Source: Chalara sp. BL73 | Lineage: Eukaryota; Ascomycota; Leotiomycetes; Helotiales | Assembly (NCBI GenBank): GCA_918026815.1 | Contig: CAKJVC010000012.1 | Span: 744,001-808,000, forward strand | Length of the DNA: 64,000 nucleotides | Direction: 5' to 3' | Shown here: one piece after another, positions 44,891 through 56,178 of the stretch | How positions within the stretch are numbered: position 1 is the stretch's first letter | How the letters are laid out: each line of letters opens with the position of its first letter | Notes under the pieces: generated by a model | Told to the model about the DNA's origin: nothing | The model's database searches: none | What the model saw: only the letters and a program-made list of their open reading frames with translations | Program-made: the position numbers and the translations under genes

Positions 44891-47800
44891 ATGGATCAAG
44901 GCATCCAGCGCGCTTTGAACGATAAGCTCTACGACAAGAGGAAAGTCGGAGCCTTAGAGTATACAACATGGATTCATCCTTTAAGAAGTTCATTGATACT
45001 GAAAATACTCATAGTCTAGAGCGTGTGATTCGCGAGCTTACCACTGCCAAAGATTTCGATCGTATCAAGAAGATCATTCAACAACTTTGCAATGATTATG
45101 CGTACGCCGTCCATCAGCCTCATGCGAGAAATGGAGGTCTTATCGGCTTGGCAGCGTAAGTACTGATTGACTAAGAGAGAATGAGAGAGCTAGGTTAACG
45201 TCTTCTCAGGGCGGCTATTGCATTAGGGCCTGAGTTGGCACGATACCTGGATGAGATCGTGCCCCCCGTGCTTGCTTGCTTTACGGACCAAGATGCCCGA
45301 GTACGTTATTATGCATGCGAGAGTATGTACAACATCGCCAAAGTAGCAAAGGGCGAGGTGCTGCCGTACTTCAATGACATCTTTGATGCACTCTGCAAGG
45401 TACTTCTATTCTTGAGTCTCCTTGTGATTGACATGCGGCTCATAGACAAACAGCTAGGGGCAGATTCTGAGTTGTCCGTCAAGAATGGCGCTGAGCTGCT
45501 AGACCGACTCATCAAAGATATTGTGTCCGAGTCCGCTGCAACGTATGTGTCTGTGCTGCATACCTCAGAAGAGAAAACGGAGAAAGAACAAGAGACACCA
45601 GAAGGTTCTATTGACTACCCGACAGCATTTTCTTTGTCACGGTTTCTTCCTCTTTTGAAGGAGCGTATATATGTACTCAACCCATTTACTCGCACATTCT
45701 TAGTCAGCTGGATTATGTTGCTTGATTCAATCCCAGATTTAGAGCTTGTGTCATACTTACCAGAGTTCCTCGGAGGCTTATTTAGATTTCTCAGCGATCC
45801 CAATCGCGATGTTCATGTTGCCACTCAAAGTGCATTAGAGCGCTTTTTGAACGAGATCAAGCGAATTTCACGGATCAAGAAAGGCATAGAGGAGAGTCGA
45901 AAGTCCCGAAGTGACGACAAGGGCAAACGAAAGCGAGCAGGATCAGTGGAGAGTGGCAGCTCTATGGTACCAGAAGGGGTGGCTGACGATGGCTCTGTTT
46001 CAGGGGATGAACACGATGTCAGCAGTGATGACGACTGGATCCCTGGACAAGATGTTCAGATTAATCATAAAGAGATTCTTGAAATTTTGTCAGCTAATCT
46101 TGACATTCCCCTTGGTTAGTAAATGTACTCCATCCCTTTCAGATATTTTACTGAGACAAACGAGAGGAGGAAAGCTTGTTAGAATCGCTGCGGTGGATAC
46201 GCGAACTTCTTGATATCTGCCCCGAGGAGGTACTACCCTTCGCTCCAAGAATTCTTGCACATCTACTGCCGGCCATGGCCAGCTCTATAGATACCATTCG
46301 CCAGGCAGCGGCGCGAGTAAATACGGCCTTGATGGACTACGTGGTATCACTTTCAGAGGAAAGTGCATCAGCCCCATCTAGGATCCCAACCTCCATTAAG
46401 GAGAATTCAAATGAACGTAGAGAATCTTCAGGCCAACCTCGTGGCTCACTCTCAGGTTCCCGCGAGTTGGAAAGCCCAACGCCGCCCCTGCCATATGCTA
46501 AGGCGCCAACTCCTACTCCGATGTCAACTCCACAGCCACAGGTAGACCTCGACTATGCTGCAGCGGTGAATTCCCTTACATTATTATTCCTGAATGACCA
46601 TGAGGCGACGAGGGTGGCGGCTCTAGGATGGCTGCTTATGCTACATAAAAAAGCCCCAAGAAAAGTTCTCGCCTTCAATGACGGCACCTTCCCTGCGCTA
46701 CTCAAAACCTTGTCAGATCCAGCGGAGGCAGTCGTTACCAAAGATCTGCAGCTCCTTTCGCAGATTTCTAGAAACAGCGGAGACGAATACTTCGCATCCT
46801 TCATGGAAAACCTATTACAGTTATTTTCTACGGATAGAAAACTACTAGAAACCCGAGGAAACCTGATCATCAGACAACTTTGCCTCAGCTTGAGTCCTGA
46901 GCGTATCTATCGTACACTAGCCGACTGCATCGAGAAGGAAGAAGATGTGGAGTTTGCAAGCATCATGGTGCAAAACCTCAACAACAACCTTATTACGGCA
47001 CCACAACTATCGGAACTCCGGAAAAGACTTCGCAACCTGGAGACCAAGGTATGATCATAGTTATACAATTTGACATGTAAACTTATGAGGTATAGGATGG
47101 TCAAGTCTTTTTCAATGCGCTATTTCGATCGTGGTGCTACAATGCTGTGGCGACGTTCTCCTTGTGTCTCTTAGCGCAAGCATACGAACAAGCCTACCAC
47201 CTCCTTCAAATATTGTGAGTGTATCAAGCATACCGTAATTGCGCACTAATTCTGAGCAGTGCCGAACTCGAAATGACAGTGAACATGCTCATTCAGATTG
47301 ACAAATTGGTTCAACTGCTCGAGTCACCAGTCTTCACATGTGGGATTCAAGCCCGTGTATCAAGACCTCTACTGACTATTTTTTAGATCTCCGACTCCAG
47401 CTACTGGAGCCAGAGAGATATCCTCATCTTTACAAATGCCTTTATGGTCTACTAATGCTACTTCCCCAATCATCAGCTTTCGCTGCTCTCAAGAATCGAC
47501 TTAACAGTGTGAGCGCCATAGGCTACCTTCATATCGCACCCCGAACGTACGTACCTCCATCTCGTAATAACAGTACCGGAAGCGTAGGCCCGGTGGCTGA
47601 AGCGATTTCTACATTCTCTCTTAATCATCAACGTAAGAAAAGTAGCACAGAATCTCATTCTTCATCTTCTAGCACAACGGCAAATGCTGGCCCCTCAAAC
47701 TTTGATAGATCAAGTAGATTGAAAGGCAGGGAGGAGGGAGGTATCCGCTGGAACGAGTTGCTGGAGAAGTTTAGGAGTGTTCAGGAGAAGGCACGGAGGG

Positions 47801-48006
47801 CCCAGCGACCGGATCTGGATGGTGGTTTTGAGGCGCTGAAACCAGGTGATGGATCAAGTGATGCGGGATTTAAGGAGTTGGCAAGATTGCAAGGTCCACC
47901 TTTGCCTGCGAAAGATGTGCCGCCTGCTCCTCCTCCGCCTGTACAGAAGTCGAAGCCGGGTCTTAGCAAGTTCGCGCGTTTGGGTGGTGGTCGTCCTAAG
48001 CGTTAA
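44891..48006 (+). CDS. VAC14: VAC14, scaffold of the PIKfyve/Fab1 lipid kinase complex
   Basis: Eight exons: 44891-44958, 45015-45155, 45210-45399, 45454-46114, 46165-47048, 47096-47214, 47260-47339 and 47387-48006, giving 920 residues. All seven introns are 45-56 nt and phases agree. The N-terminus [20 protein letters not shown] is canonical, followed by [18 protein letters not shown] and [24 protein letters not shown] repeats span most of the protein. The C-terminal Vac14_Fig4_bd region has [20 protein letters not shown] and [25 protein letters not shown]14 holds Fab1 and Fig4 at the vacuole or late endosome and so controls PtdIns(3,5)P2. Intron 3 (45400-45453, 54 nt) is open and in frame; removing it restores [20 protein letters not shown]. 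The Ser-rich tail ends in a Pro-rich stretch. Convergent with HAUS1, only 97 bp away. Confidence 0.95.
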
Positions 48007-48103
48007 TCCTAGGGAGATGGCTGGAAGGCAGCGGTACAATATATAATATACTTAGTACATAGTTTAGCGATTAGGTTGTACCACGACTGAGCGATATCCT
48101 TTT

Positions 48104-49012
48104 TCATGACCTCGTCTTCTTGGGACTCTCCCTCTCTACCAGTCCTTCGAACATGGTATCTCGTCGTCGAGTCAGATCACGCAGCTCAGCACGTACTTGT
48201 TCTAGTTCCAGTCGAGCGAGATCTGTGTCCTGGGGTAGACCATGGTAGCTCTTTACTTGGTTCTCCAACTCCCTCACCGTGGTCAGCATTTTCTTGAATT
48301 TCTCCTCCTCGATTTTCACGTCTGAGATGGTGATCCTTGAACCCCCTCCTCCCAGGTTTGTGCTAAGTGAAGCAACGCGTTCTCGCAGCTCAGGCAGTTT
48401 GGCTAAAAGAACTTTTGATTTTCGTTGCATATCTATCGTCTCTTTGACGAAGTCTTTTCCATCGGCAGCAGTTGATGGGTGGTAGGTATCACTCTGCAAC
48501 TCCTCAATCAGCACATTGAGATTCCCCAACTCCTTATTTAAATGTGTATCGAGAATGGCAACTCGATCAGAGGCCTGCACAAGATTCGACGATGTGATAT
48601 GTAAATCCAGCATTCGCCTTCCTAGCTTCTCTGCCTCTGGAAGCGGGAGGCTGACCGCGCCGCTTAGCTCTGCTAGTGCATCCAATGCAGTTTTTCCTTC
48701 CCGAGACAAGCTTCCTTCCAGCTGCTCGAGTATCTCTGCGTTGGGTTCTGCTTCTTGCTCCTTCTGCAACGCTTCAAGCGCGTTCTGCTGTGACAGGAAT
48801 AGCAGCTCGGCTTCTTCGTCTGCGGCCTCGTTCTGGGCTGCGAGCGCGAGAAGGTACTTCAGCGTTTCGGGGGTGCGTTCAAATGGTGGTGGTTTGGAGG
48901 AGGCGAAGAGCGAGGCGAGCCAGGAGTCGATGTAGGACCAGTCGTTTTGGGATGCCTGTTGGGCGCGGGCAAGCGAGGGGGAGAAGAGGGCGGTGGGAGA
49001 AAGGTTTGCCAT
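48104..49012 (-). CDS. HAUS augmin-like complex subunit 1
   Basis: Single exon of 302 residues from the ATG at 49012 (an upstream TTG at 49057 is ignored). The N-terminal part (ANLSPTALFSPSLARAQQAS, then DWSYIDSWLASLF and ERTPETLKYLLALAAQNEAAD) matches HAUS1 of filamentous fungi. The rest is largely coiled coil, rich in Glu, Leu and Lys, with short breaks (about residues 90-130 and 190-290), as expected for an augmin subunit. Augmin recruits gamma-tubulin to the sides of existing microtubules in the spindle. It is absent from yeasts but present in filamentous ascomycetes. The end of the gene lies 97 bp from the VAC14 stop; the start faces the DnaJ gene. Confidence 0.82.
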   Translation of the reverse strand: MANLSPTALFSPSLARAQQASQNDWSYIDSWLASLFASSKPPPFERTPETLKYLLALAAQNEAADEEAELLFLSQQNALEALQKEQEAEPNAEILEQLEGSLSREGKTALDALAELSGAVSLPLPEAEKLGRRMLDLHITSSNLVQASDRVAILDTHLNKELGNLNVLIEELQSDTYHPSTAADGKDFVKETIDMQRKSKVLLAKLPELRERVASLSTNLGGGGSRITISDVKIEEEKFKKMLTTVRELENQVKSYHGLPQDTDLARLELEQVRAELRDLTRRRDTMFEGLVERESPKKTRS

Positions 49013-49589
49013 TTCATTTGGTCTTGAGTATATGCGTGGGTGGATTGTTCTAGTCAAATAACAGAAATTGAGAGAAATCCGTAGAGGTGGTAAGAGTACT
49101 CATATCTGCCTCCGGAAATGTATGTTTGTATGCAGTTTGAACATTAAATCTACAGAGCACAGAGGCGGTGGGGCAGAATATCGGGATCGGGTCGGCTAGT
49201 TCAGGGGTATGCTAGGGCAAGTGATAGCCTTGCATATCGGGTCTTGATCACAAATCACCATTTAAGTCTACATATATAGAGCTACTTCTAGAAGTTACTG
49301 AGTGTCTTGAGACTGCCTCAATGTCTTGAGGAATTTCGCTCTGTCATTTATTTAACAGTGAATTGTCCTTTGTTCAAGATTCGATCAGGAGAAGTGGCCA
49401 CAGGTTCGGCTGCAAGGCTGTATCCCTCACCCCGCCAATCAGATGATCTGCTCAGATTGCCAGATTCCGCTAAAGGACACGATGGCAATGCAACTCCCAT
49501 ACCAGACTTAAATATAGCTCTTCCCTTCTTCCAGTTCGACACCATAACAACTTTCCCTAGTTTGGTCTCTCGACCCGCAATCACTCGCC
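49013..49589. promoter_or_regulatory. Divergent intergenic region between HAUS1 and the ER DnaJ gene
   Basis: 577 bp between divergent starts. Both promoters should lie here. No unfolded-protein-response element was recognised. Confidence 0.45.
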
Positions 49590-51218
49590 ATGATTGTGAA
49601 ATTTTCAACTTTGGCATTTGCCGCTTCTATACTATCCTCTAATTCTTTGATTTCCGCTCTTTCAGCATCAGACATCCCTTCTGATACACCTATCTCGTCG
49701 CTCCTTGCTTCTGCCAATGCTCACCTGGCCAAGGGAGAGACGAACAATGCCCTCACTTATTACGATGTTGCTATCTCTAGAGACCCAAAGAATTACTTGA
49801 CGTATTTCAAGCGTGGCGCAACCTACCTATCTCTAGGAAGGACTGCGCAGGCCACATCAGACTTTGACAAAGTTTTATCGATCAAGCCAAATTTTGAGGG
49901 TGCGCTGCAGCAGAGGGCGAAGATAAAGGCGAAGGCGGGTGATTGGGAGGCTGCAAAGAAGGACTTCAAAGCTCATGGCAACTCGGAGGAAGATCTGAAG
50001 GAGCTTGAGGAGGCGAAAGGCGCTGCGATACTGGCGGCGGAAGCGGAGAAGAAGCGTAGCTGGGAGGAGTGTGTGGCACAAGCTGGCGTGGCCGTCTTGG
50101 TCGCCAGCAGGAACCTGCCCTTAAGGAAAACGAGGGCGCATTGTCGCTTTGAGCAAGGACAAGTTCAGGAGGGAATGAGTGATCTCAAGCATGTGTTGCA
50201 GATGCAAGCTAGTGCGACGGACCCGCATCTGCAGATCTCGGCGATTACGTTCTATGCGTTAAATGATTTTGAGCATGGAATGGAGCAGTTGAGGAAGTGC
50301 CTGCATTCGGATCCCGACTCGAAGAGCTGTAAGAAGCTGTATAGGCGGCAGAAGACTTTGGATAAGCAGATGGCGCAGGTTAATAAACACTTGGGGAAGA
50401 AGCAGTATGCGAGTGCATTGAAGCTACTGCTGCCACAGGGGGAGGACGCTGGGTTGGTGCAGGATATTAAGGATGATGTGAAAGAGTTGAGAGAGCAAGG
50501 CACGATCCCGAATCTTGCGCCGAATGATCTTGTCGCTAGAGTTGTGGAGATGGTTTGTGAATCTTACCATGAGGTGTGTGAAATTCTGAAGCACATGATT
50601 ATGTCTAGCTAACATACGCAGATGAAAAACTATAAGAAATCTCTACCATGGTGCGATGAAGCTCTCAAACACAATGAGCACTCTCTTTTTGGGCTTCTTG
50701 CAACAGCTCAACAGCACATGGATGGGGAGAACTTCGAGGCAGCGATACATTCGCTCAATACCGCCAAGGAACATCATCCAGGCGTACAAGAAATCAATCA
50801 ATTGCTTCACGACGCCCAGGTGGAACTGAAGCGTAGCAAAACAAAAGACTATTATAAGGTTCTCGGCCTTTCAAGGGATGCGGATGAAGTCCAGATCAAA
50901 GGGGCATACCGAAAGCTGGTTAAGCTACATCATCCAGATAAGGCACATAAGCTGGGAATTAGCAAGGAAGATGCAGAGAAGAAGATGGCTCAAGTGAACG
51001 AGGCATATGAGGTCCTCAGTGATCCAGAGCTCAAAGCAAGATTCGATCGAGGAGACGATCCAAATGATCACGAACAGCAACGGCAGCATCCATTCCATGG
51101 CCAGAATCCATTCGGTGGTGGAAATCCGTTTGGTGGAGGCAACCCTTTCCAGCAAGGTGGAGGACAACAGTTCAGCTTCAAGTTCGGAGGTGGAGCTGGG
51201 GGTTTCCCGTTCGGATAA
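49590..51218 (+). CDS. ER-type DnaJ/TPR co-chaperone (DNAJC3/P58IPK-like)
   Basis: Two exons, 49590-50573 and 50622-51218, giving 526 residues. The 48-nt intron has a GCTAAC branch site. Residues 1-24 form a signal peptide (FSTLAFAASILSSNSLISAL). TPR repeats fill about 35-390 (for example ALTYYDVAISRDPKNYLTYF and AQATSDFDKVLSIKP). The J domain starts near residue 402 with DYYKVLGLSRDADEVQIKGA and has the HPD motif at 432-434 (LHHPDKAHK). A Gly/Phe/Asn/Pro-rich tail with repeated NPFGGG ends at GGFPFG; there is no HDEL/KDEL retention signal. Members of this family work with BiP in the ER lumen. No transmembrane helix other than the signal is visible. Confidence 0.93.
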
Positions 51219-51703
51219 GGTATCTGTGCTTGGGACTTGTCATTCTTGGGAGTTAACATTAGCGGCGACTAATAGACATGAATGTATAAATCTAAATACT
51301 ATCGAAATCTACGTGAGCAGATCTCTTTGGAGGTACAGGATGATTAATTTGAATGTAATTCGTTCTATGTGAATGTCCCAAAGGAAATAAGACAGGCACT
51401 CACTTATATTATTATAGCCTTGTTTGCACTGCCTGCCTGCCTTGCTTCTTGCAATGCCCCTCTTTCTCAGCCTTCTGTGGCGCATCTCGGCATCTATTCA
51501 ATTCAACTCCACACCACGAAACTCCCAATCCAAACTTGGTCAACACAGCTCCTGAGCACAAGACGCAACAATTGCAATAAGGTGAATATACACTGAGCAC
51601 CTTTTTCAAAGTTTGAGAATCCGACCTTACTATCGTTATGCGTCTGCGACAACAAATGAGCGTTCTTCAAGCCAAACGATAGCTGTTGCTAATACCTTTC
51701 GTC
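51219..51703. other. Intergenic region between DnaJ and LDB17
   Basis: About 485 bp. A hydrophobic 75-codon frame at 51369-51596 begins with GTG and has no ATG, so I do not count it. Otherwise only UTR and promoter sequence. Confidence 0.5.
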
Positions 51704-53288
51704 ATGGACGAATTCGAGTATGATCTCGAAAATGAGGAGCAATTCTGGTCTGGTGAGCCTTTCATGGAACTTAGTATAATACTCAAACATGCTTACATCT
51801 TTGCTTGTTTCAGAACTCGACGATATCGTGTCTGCCAATTGCCCGTCTCATGAATTAATCGACAATGCCTTGCGCTCGTACCTGCACTTCACCACCAAAT
51901 TCCGCGACGAATACCTTCACTCCGAGTATGATATTGCACGGTGCTCAGAAAAGCTCTTGGGAAGCGAGCTATTCGTGGCAAACAAAGACTACGTCAGGAT
52001 ACAAATCGTCTACAGTCTGCTTCAGGAAGACGAGGCTCCAACTTTACATGTGATCGCCAGCTTCCTACTCCTCGATGGACGGGATAACGAGGCTACGTTC
52101 GAAATTATGAATAATGAATCATGCTTTACGAGGTTAGTTGAGCTGATCAAGGATAAGGAGGGCAGAAGTGAGGACGGAAGGCTGCATAGGCTTTTGCTGG
52201 AGTTGTTGTATGAGATGTCGAGGATGCAGCAGCTTAGTACAGAGGATCTGTCGCACATCGATGATGAGTTTGTCATATATCTTTTCCAGATAATTGAGCT
52301 GGTTTCGCAGGACGTAGATGACCCTTATCATTATCCTGTCATTCGCGTTCTGGTATGTATACCATAAAGATATCTAGATGTTGCTAACGTATCCTAGCTG
52401 GTTCTGAACGAACAATACATGGTGGAATCTACGGCTTCGCCTGTCGAACGACCTGCAATACCCATCACAAACCGTGTAATCAAAGTTCTTTCAACCCATG
52501 GCTCAAAATACATGACCTTTGGTGAGAACATTATCCTCCTCCTCAATCGCGAAACCGAGACATCCCTGCAACTTCTCATTCTTAAATTACTTTATTTGCT
52601 TTTTACAACAAGAGCTACACATGAATATTTCTACACCAATGATCTGCATGTCCTCTTGGACGTCATAATCCGCAACCTGCTCGACCTCCCAAACGAGCTC
52701 GTTGCTTTACGACACACCTATCTACGAGTTCTATACCCGTTACTAGCGCATACGCAGCTTAATCAACCACCGCATTACAAACGCGATGAGATTATCAAAG
52801 TCCTGTCCATCCTCGGCGGCTCAGCCAACAAACACTGGGAACCAGCGGACGAAACAACGGTGCGGCTAGTAGATCGTGTTGCCAAGGTTCCGTGGTTGCG
52901 AGATGACGACATCAGTGAGCGTGAAGTCGCACAGAAAATTATGGGAATCAGCTTGAGCCCGAGTGAAACTGGTAGCATGGTGAGCGTCGTCGATGTGGCA
53001 GCGGTGATGGAGAGGCCAGGCGTGCAGACGCCAAGTAAAAAGGGAGAGTTTGAGAAAGCGCATGATGACAATAAGGAGGAGCAACATGGGAAGGTGGAAG
53101 CTAAGAAGAAAGAAGCACCTCAGGTTGCCCCAAGGAGGAGACATGCGCCGCCTATCCCAGATCACGTCAACGGATTGAGGGTTCTGAAGGAGGTCCCAGT
53201 GAAGAAGTTACCGCCTAAGACGCCACCCCGACGCAGAACAAAATTGAAGAATATTGCGAGTATGGACGGACCACCGGTGTCTCAATGA
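51704..53288 (+). CDS. LDB17/SPIN90/Dip1 family actin regulator
   Basis: Three exons, 51704-51752, 51814-52352 and 52398-53288, giving 492 residues. Introns are 61 nt (GTGAGC..TCAG) and 45 nt (GTATGT..CTAG). Most of the protein is the leucine-rich SPIN90_LRD armadillo-like domain: [52 protein letters not shown] and [19 protein letters not shown]. The C-terminal 90 residues are Lys/Glu- and Pro-rich with [15 protein letters not shown] and [10 protein letters not shown], likely SH3 ligands. S. pombe Dip1 activates Arp2/3 to make unbranched seed filaments, and yeast Ldb17 acts in endocytic patches, so a role in endocytosis is expected. Convergent with pyruvate decarboxylase. Confidence 0.9.
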
Positions 53289-53696
53289 CCTGGTGTCCTT
53301 CATCTGTTCTATCTTGATCCATATGCATTGTCGGGAAGCGAGGCGTTATTTGGAAGGGTGTTATTAAGGTCCATTTGCATCGAGCGGTGTTATTCTAGGG
53401 TTAACAAAGACGAGTTGGTCAATAGTGTTAATAGGTCAATACAATGCTCAAACTAGGCGCCTGATGTTTTGGATCTTTACTTGTATGAAGTGATGTGGCA
53501 GATTGTCCTAAACTCGCTTAAGGAAAGGGGAGCAATCTGAGGACTACTGACAACGAAATAGACCACGAGTCAATGCTCCGCACCCGTTCGATAATGGAGA
53601 ACTGTTCAAAAGTAGCGAGTAGCTATGGAAGCATATTCATTGTCAAATTACTAGATTTATATACCTACCATGCCTTTCCTTCCATTCCATCTTAAT
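53289..53696. other. Convergent intergenic region
   Basis: About 410 bp between the LDB17 and pyruvate decarboxylase 3' ends. No feature recognised. Confidence 0.5.
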
Positions 53697-56178
53697 CTAC
53701 TGCTTCGCATTGGTTCTCGCACTCGCCTCGGCAGTCAACTTTAGGGCCCTCGGCGCGTCTTCCTTGGGCACATGCAACTCAATGATCTGCAGCTGCTCCC
53801 CCTCGTTAAATCCCTCATCCGTAAACAGCTTCTCTACTTCCGATCTGGTCTTGAGGACGTGCGTCTTGGGCGGTTGAGCTTCTTTGGGTTTGGCGAGCTC
53901 GCCGTTGAAGAGCTCCGGGATGAGCGCATGTTTCCAGGGCTGGATGTCGTTGTACGCAGCTTCCATGCCGTGGATGTGCCGCTCGATCGTGAAGCCTTCG
54001 TTGCAGATCACGAAACTATCATTCATTAGCTCTCTTTTCCATTTCACCCCTCCCCGCCCTTTCATCATGGGTATTCCACGGTCTTCTATTGTTGGCGTGT
54101 GGAGTAGAAAATGGAAGGACGTACATGAATGGCTTTAACCCTAGCCGTATCATCGTGCTGATCTCTTGGACTGTGAGCTGCAGGGAGCCGTCCCCGACAA
54201 AGAGGATGGTTCGTCGAGAGGCACCTACATCTCGTGCTGCGAGTGCTGCGCCTTGGGTTGCGCCAACGGAGTAGCCGATGGATCCCCAGAGAACTTGCGA
54301 TATGGCAGTTACGCCCGCCGGAAATTTCGTCTCCCATATGCCGAAGTTGGATGTGCCGGTTTCGGTTACTGTATTTGTTAGATATATGATCCCCGTGGAA
54401 AGGGGGGGATGAGATACGTACTGACAATGTCGTTTTCCTTGAGGAATTGGCCGATACGTGGCCAGAGCCAAGCTTGTGTGATTGTTGAGGGGGAATCGGT
54501 GTTGGCTTTAACTTCATTGGCCTGTATGAGATGATAAGTTGAAGATATTCTAGATGTTAGGAAGGGAAGGCTGCTTACGACTTTGGGTCCAGAGATGGCT
54601 GATAGTTTGCTGGTATCTATTTCGCTAATGATTTTGCGTAATACGCCTCTCATGTGGACATCTAGATACTGGGAGTATCTAACAACAATGTGGGTGCTGT
54701 GGAAGTCGATCGTGTTGAGCTGAGAGGTTTTATATGAAAACCCAGCTGTGTTGAAGTCGCTCTATCGAAAAGTAAGCTTCTTTCGTCACAATAAATCACC
54801 CGTAACTATGGCTTACCTTGATAGCACCGATCGTTAGAATCAGATCCGAAGCCTCCACTCTCTCTTTCACTTCCGGCTGGCTACCGTCTCCCGCATACAC
54901 ACCTCCATAATTCGGATGCGTCTCGTTGACAGCACCTTTTCCCATTGGCGTCACAAAAACGGGTAATCCAGTTTTATCAATCAAATCATGCACCTCCTCT
55001 AGCACGCGATGCCGAATCGCACAAGCGTCCACCAAGATCACCGGATTCTTTGCCATTAACAAATACTTCAACACCACATCCACCACATAGTCTTCCTTCG
55101 CCTCATCGTTCTTCTTGAGGCTAAGATCGATGGGTGTCTTCAAGCGGTCGCCTTCAATCTTCTTTTGCACGATGTCCGTAGGGAGTGAGATATATACTGG
55201 GCGTGATTGGATGTAACATTGTTGCAGGGCGTGGTCAATTTGCGCAGCGACTTCGTAGGGGTCAGTGAGTTTGGCAAGGACGACGCTAATTTCTTTGTTC
55301 ATGTCTGCAAAAACGTTGAAGTCGCCGTTGCCTAGCGTGTGGTGCAGGAGCATGCCATCTCGTTGGGAGAGGGTTGATGGCGTTCCGACAACTGTGTGAT
55401 CGAGTTAGTGCTCTTGTTCATAAGAGGTTTTAAAACCTGCCGTGTTACATGTTCTAAGTATGGAATAAATGATCTGTATGAGAAATTTGTGAAGATATAT
55501 ATCAAGTGTTCGGAGATATCAGTTCCCAAGACCTCCCTCGGTCTTGATTTGTGAAATTTGCGTCAATAATCAATAGTTCCACTTATAGAATATCTAATTG
55601 ATAATTAAGAGAAGGAGGGTATAATGGTGCTTACTGTGTACAACTGGAACATGTTCCGAATATGCGCCGGCAATTGCATTTATTGCAGACAGTTCGCCCA
55701 CTCCGAAGGTTGTGACAATTGCTGAGATGCCTTTTATCCTGATCAGAGCCTCAGTATTAGTTATTTTGTTTAGACTAGTCAATCTGATGTCTGTAGATGC
55801 TGGCTCATGAATTTCTACTCTCAAGATATGTGGCTATAGCAGGCACATGTTTCGGAAGTAATGTTCGCCAAATACACCAAAGCAGTGGCCTCCAAGAGGC
55901 TGGTCCATACCTTCCGTAGCCATCGGCCGCATACCCTTAGTAATATGTCAAAAGTTTTTATCTCAAAATCGCTTATTGGGTTTCTTACCAGCGTTGAGCT
56001 CGTTGACATTTCCCACCCATTTCAAGCCATTCTTCTCTATATAATCCAAAGCAACCAGGTTGTAATCACCAGGCACTCCATGGACAGAGCGCACCCCGAT
56101 TTGATGAAGTCTGGTGAAGAGATATTCTGCTACATCAACTGGTGACTTTAGCGAGGAAGTCCTAATGTCGGTAGCCAT
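53697..56178 (-). CDS. Pyruvate decarboxylase
   Basis: Eight exons on the minus strand: 55989-56178, 55911-55935, 55635-55738, 54817-55391, 54579-54761, 54422-54521, 54125-54368 and 53697-54015, giving 579 residues, the normal length. The enzyme is TPP- and Mg-dependent and makes acetaldehyde from pyruvate for ethanol fermentation. The N-terminus has [20 protein letters not shown] and the cofactor-activating Glu60 in NVNELNAG; the His pair is in [10 protein letters not shown]. The TPP motif starts at [13 protein letters not shown] and ends at [10 protein letters not shown], which needs splicing of intron 7. Exon 2 is only 25 nt (GYAADGYGR). Introns 2 and 3 are long (172 and 243 nt); intron 5 (54522-54578, 57 nt) is stop-free and in frame. 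Related indole-pyruvate decarboxylases are a less likely alternative. Confidence 0.94.

Noticed and set aside
51369..51596. Hydrophobic 75-codon frame resembling a secreted peptide
   Set aside because: Begins with GTG, has no in-frame ATG, and lies in the short DnaJ-LDB17 gap.
54016..54124. Box C-like ATGATGA in PDC intron 7 as a second snoRNA
   Set aside because: No CTGA box D follows within the intron and no flanking stem is seen.
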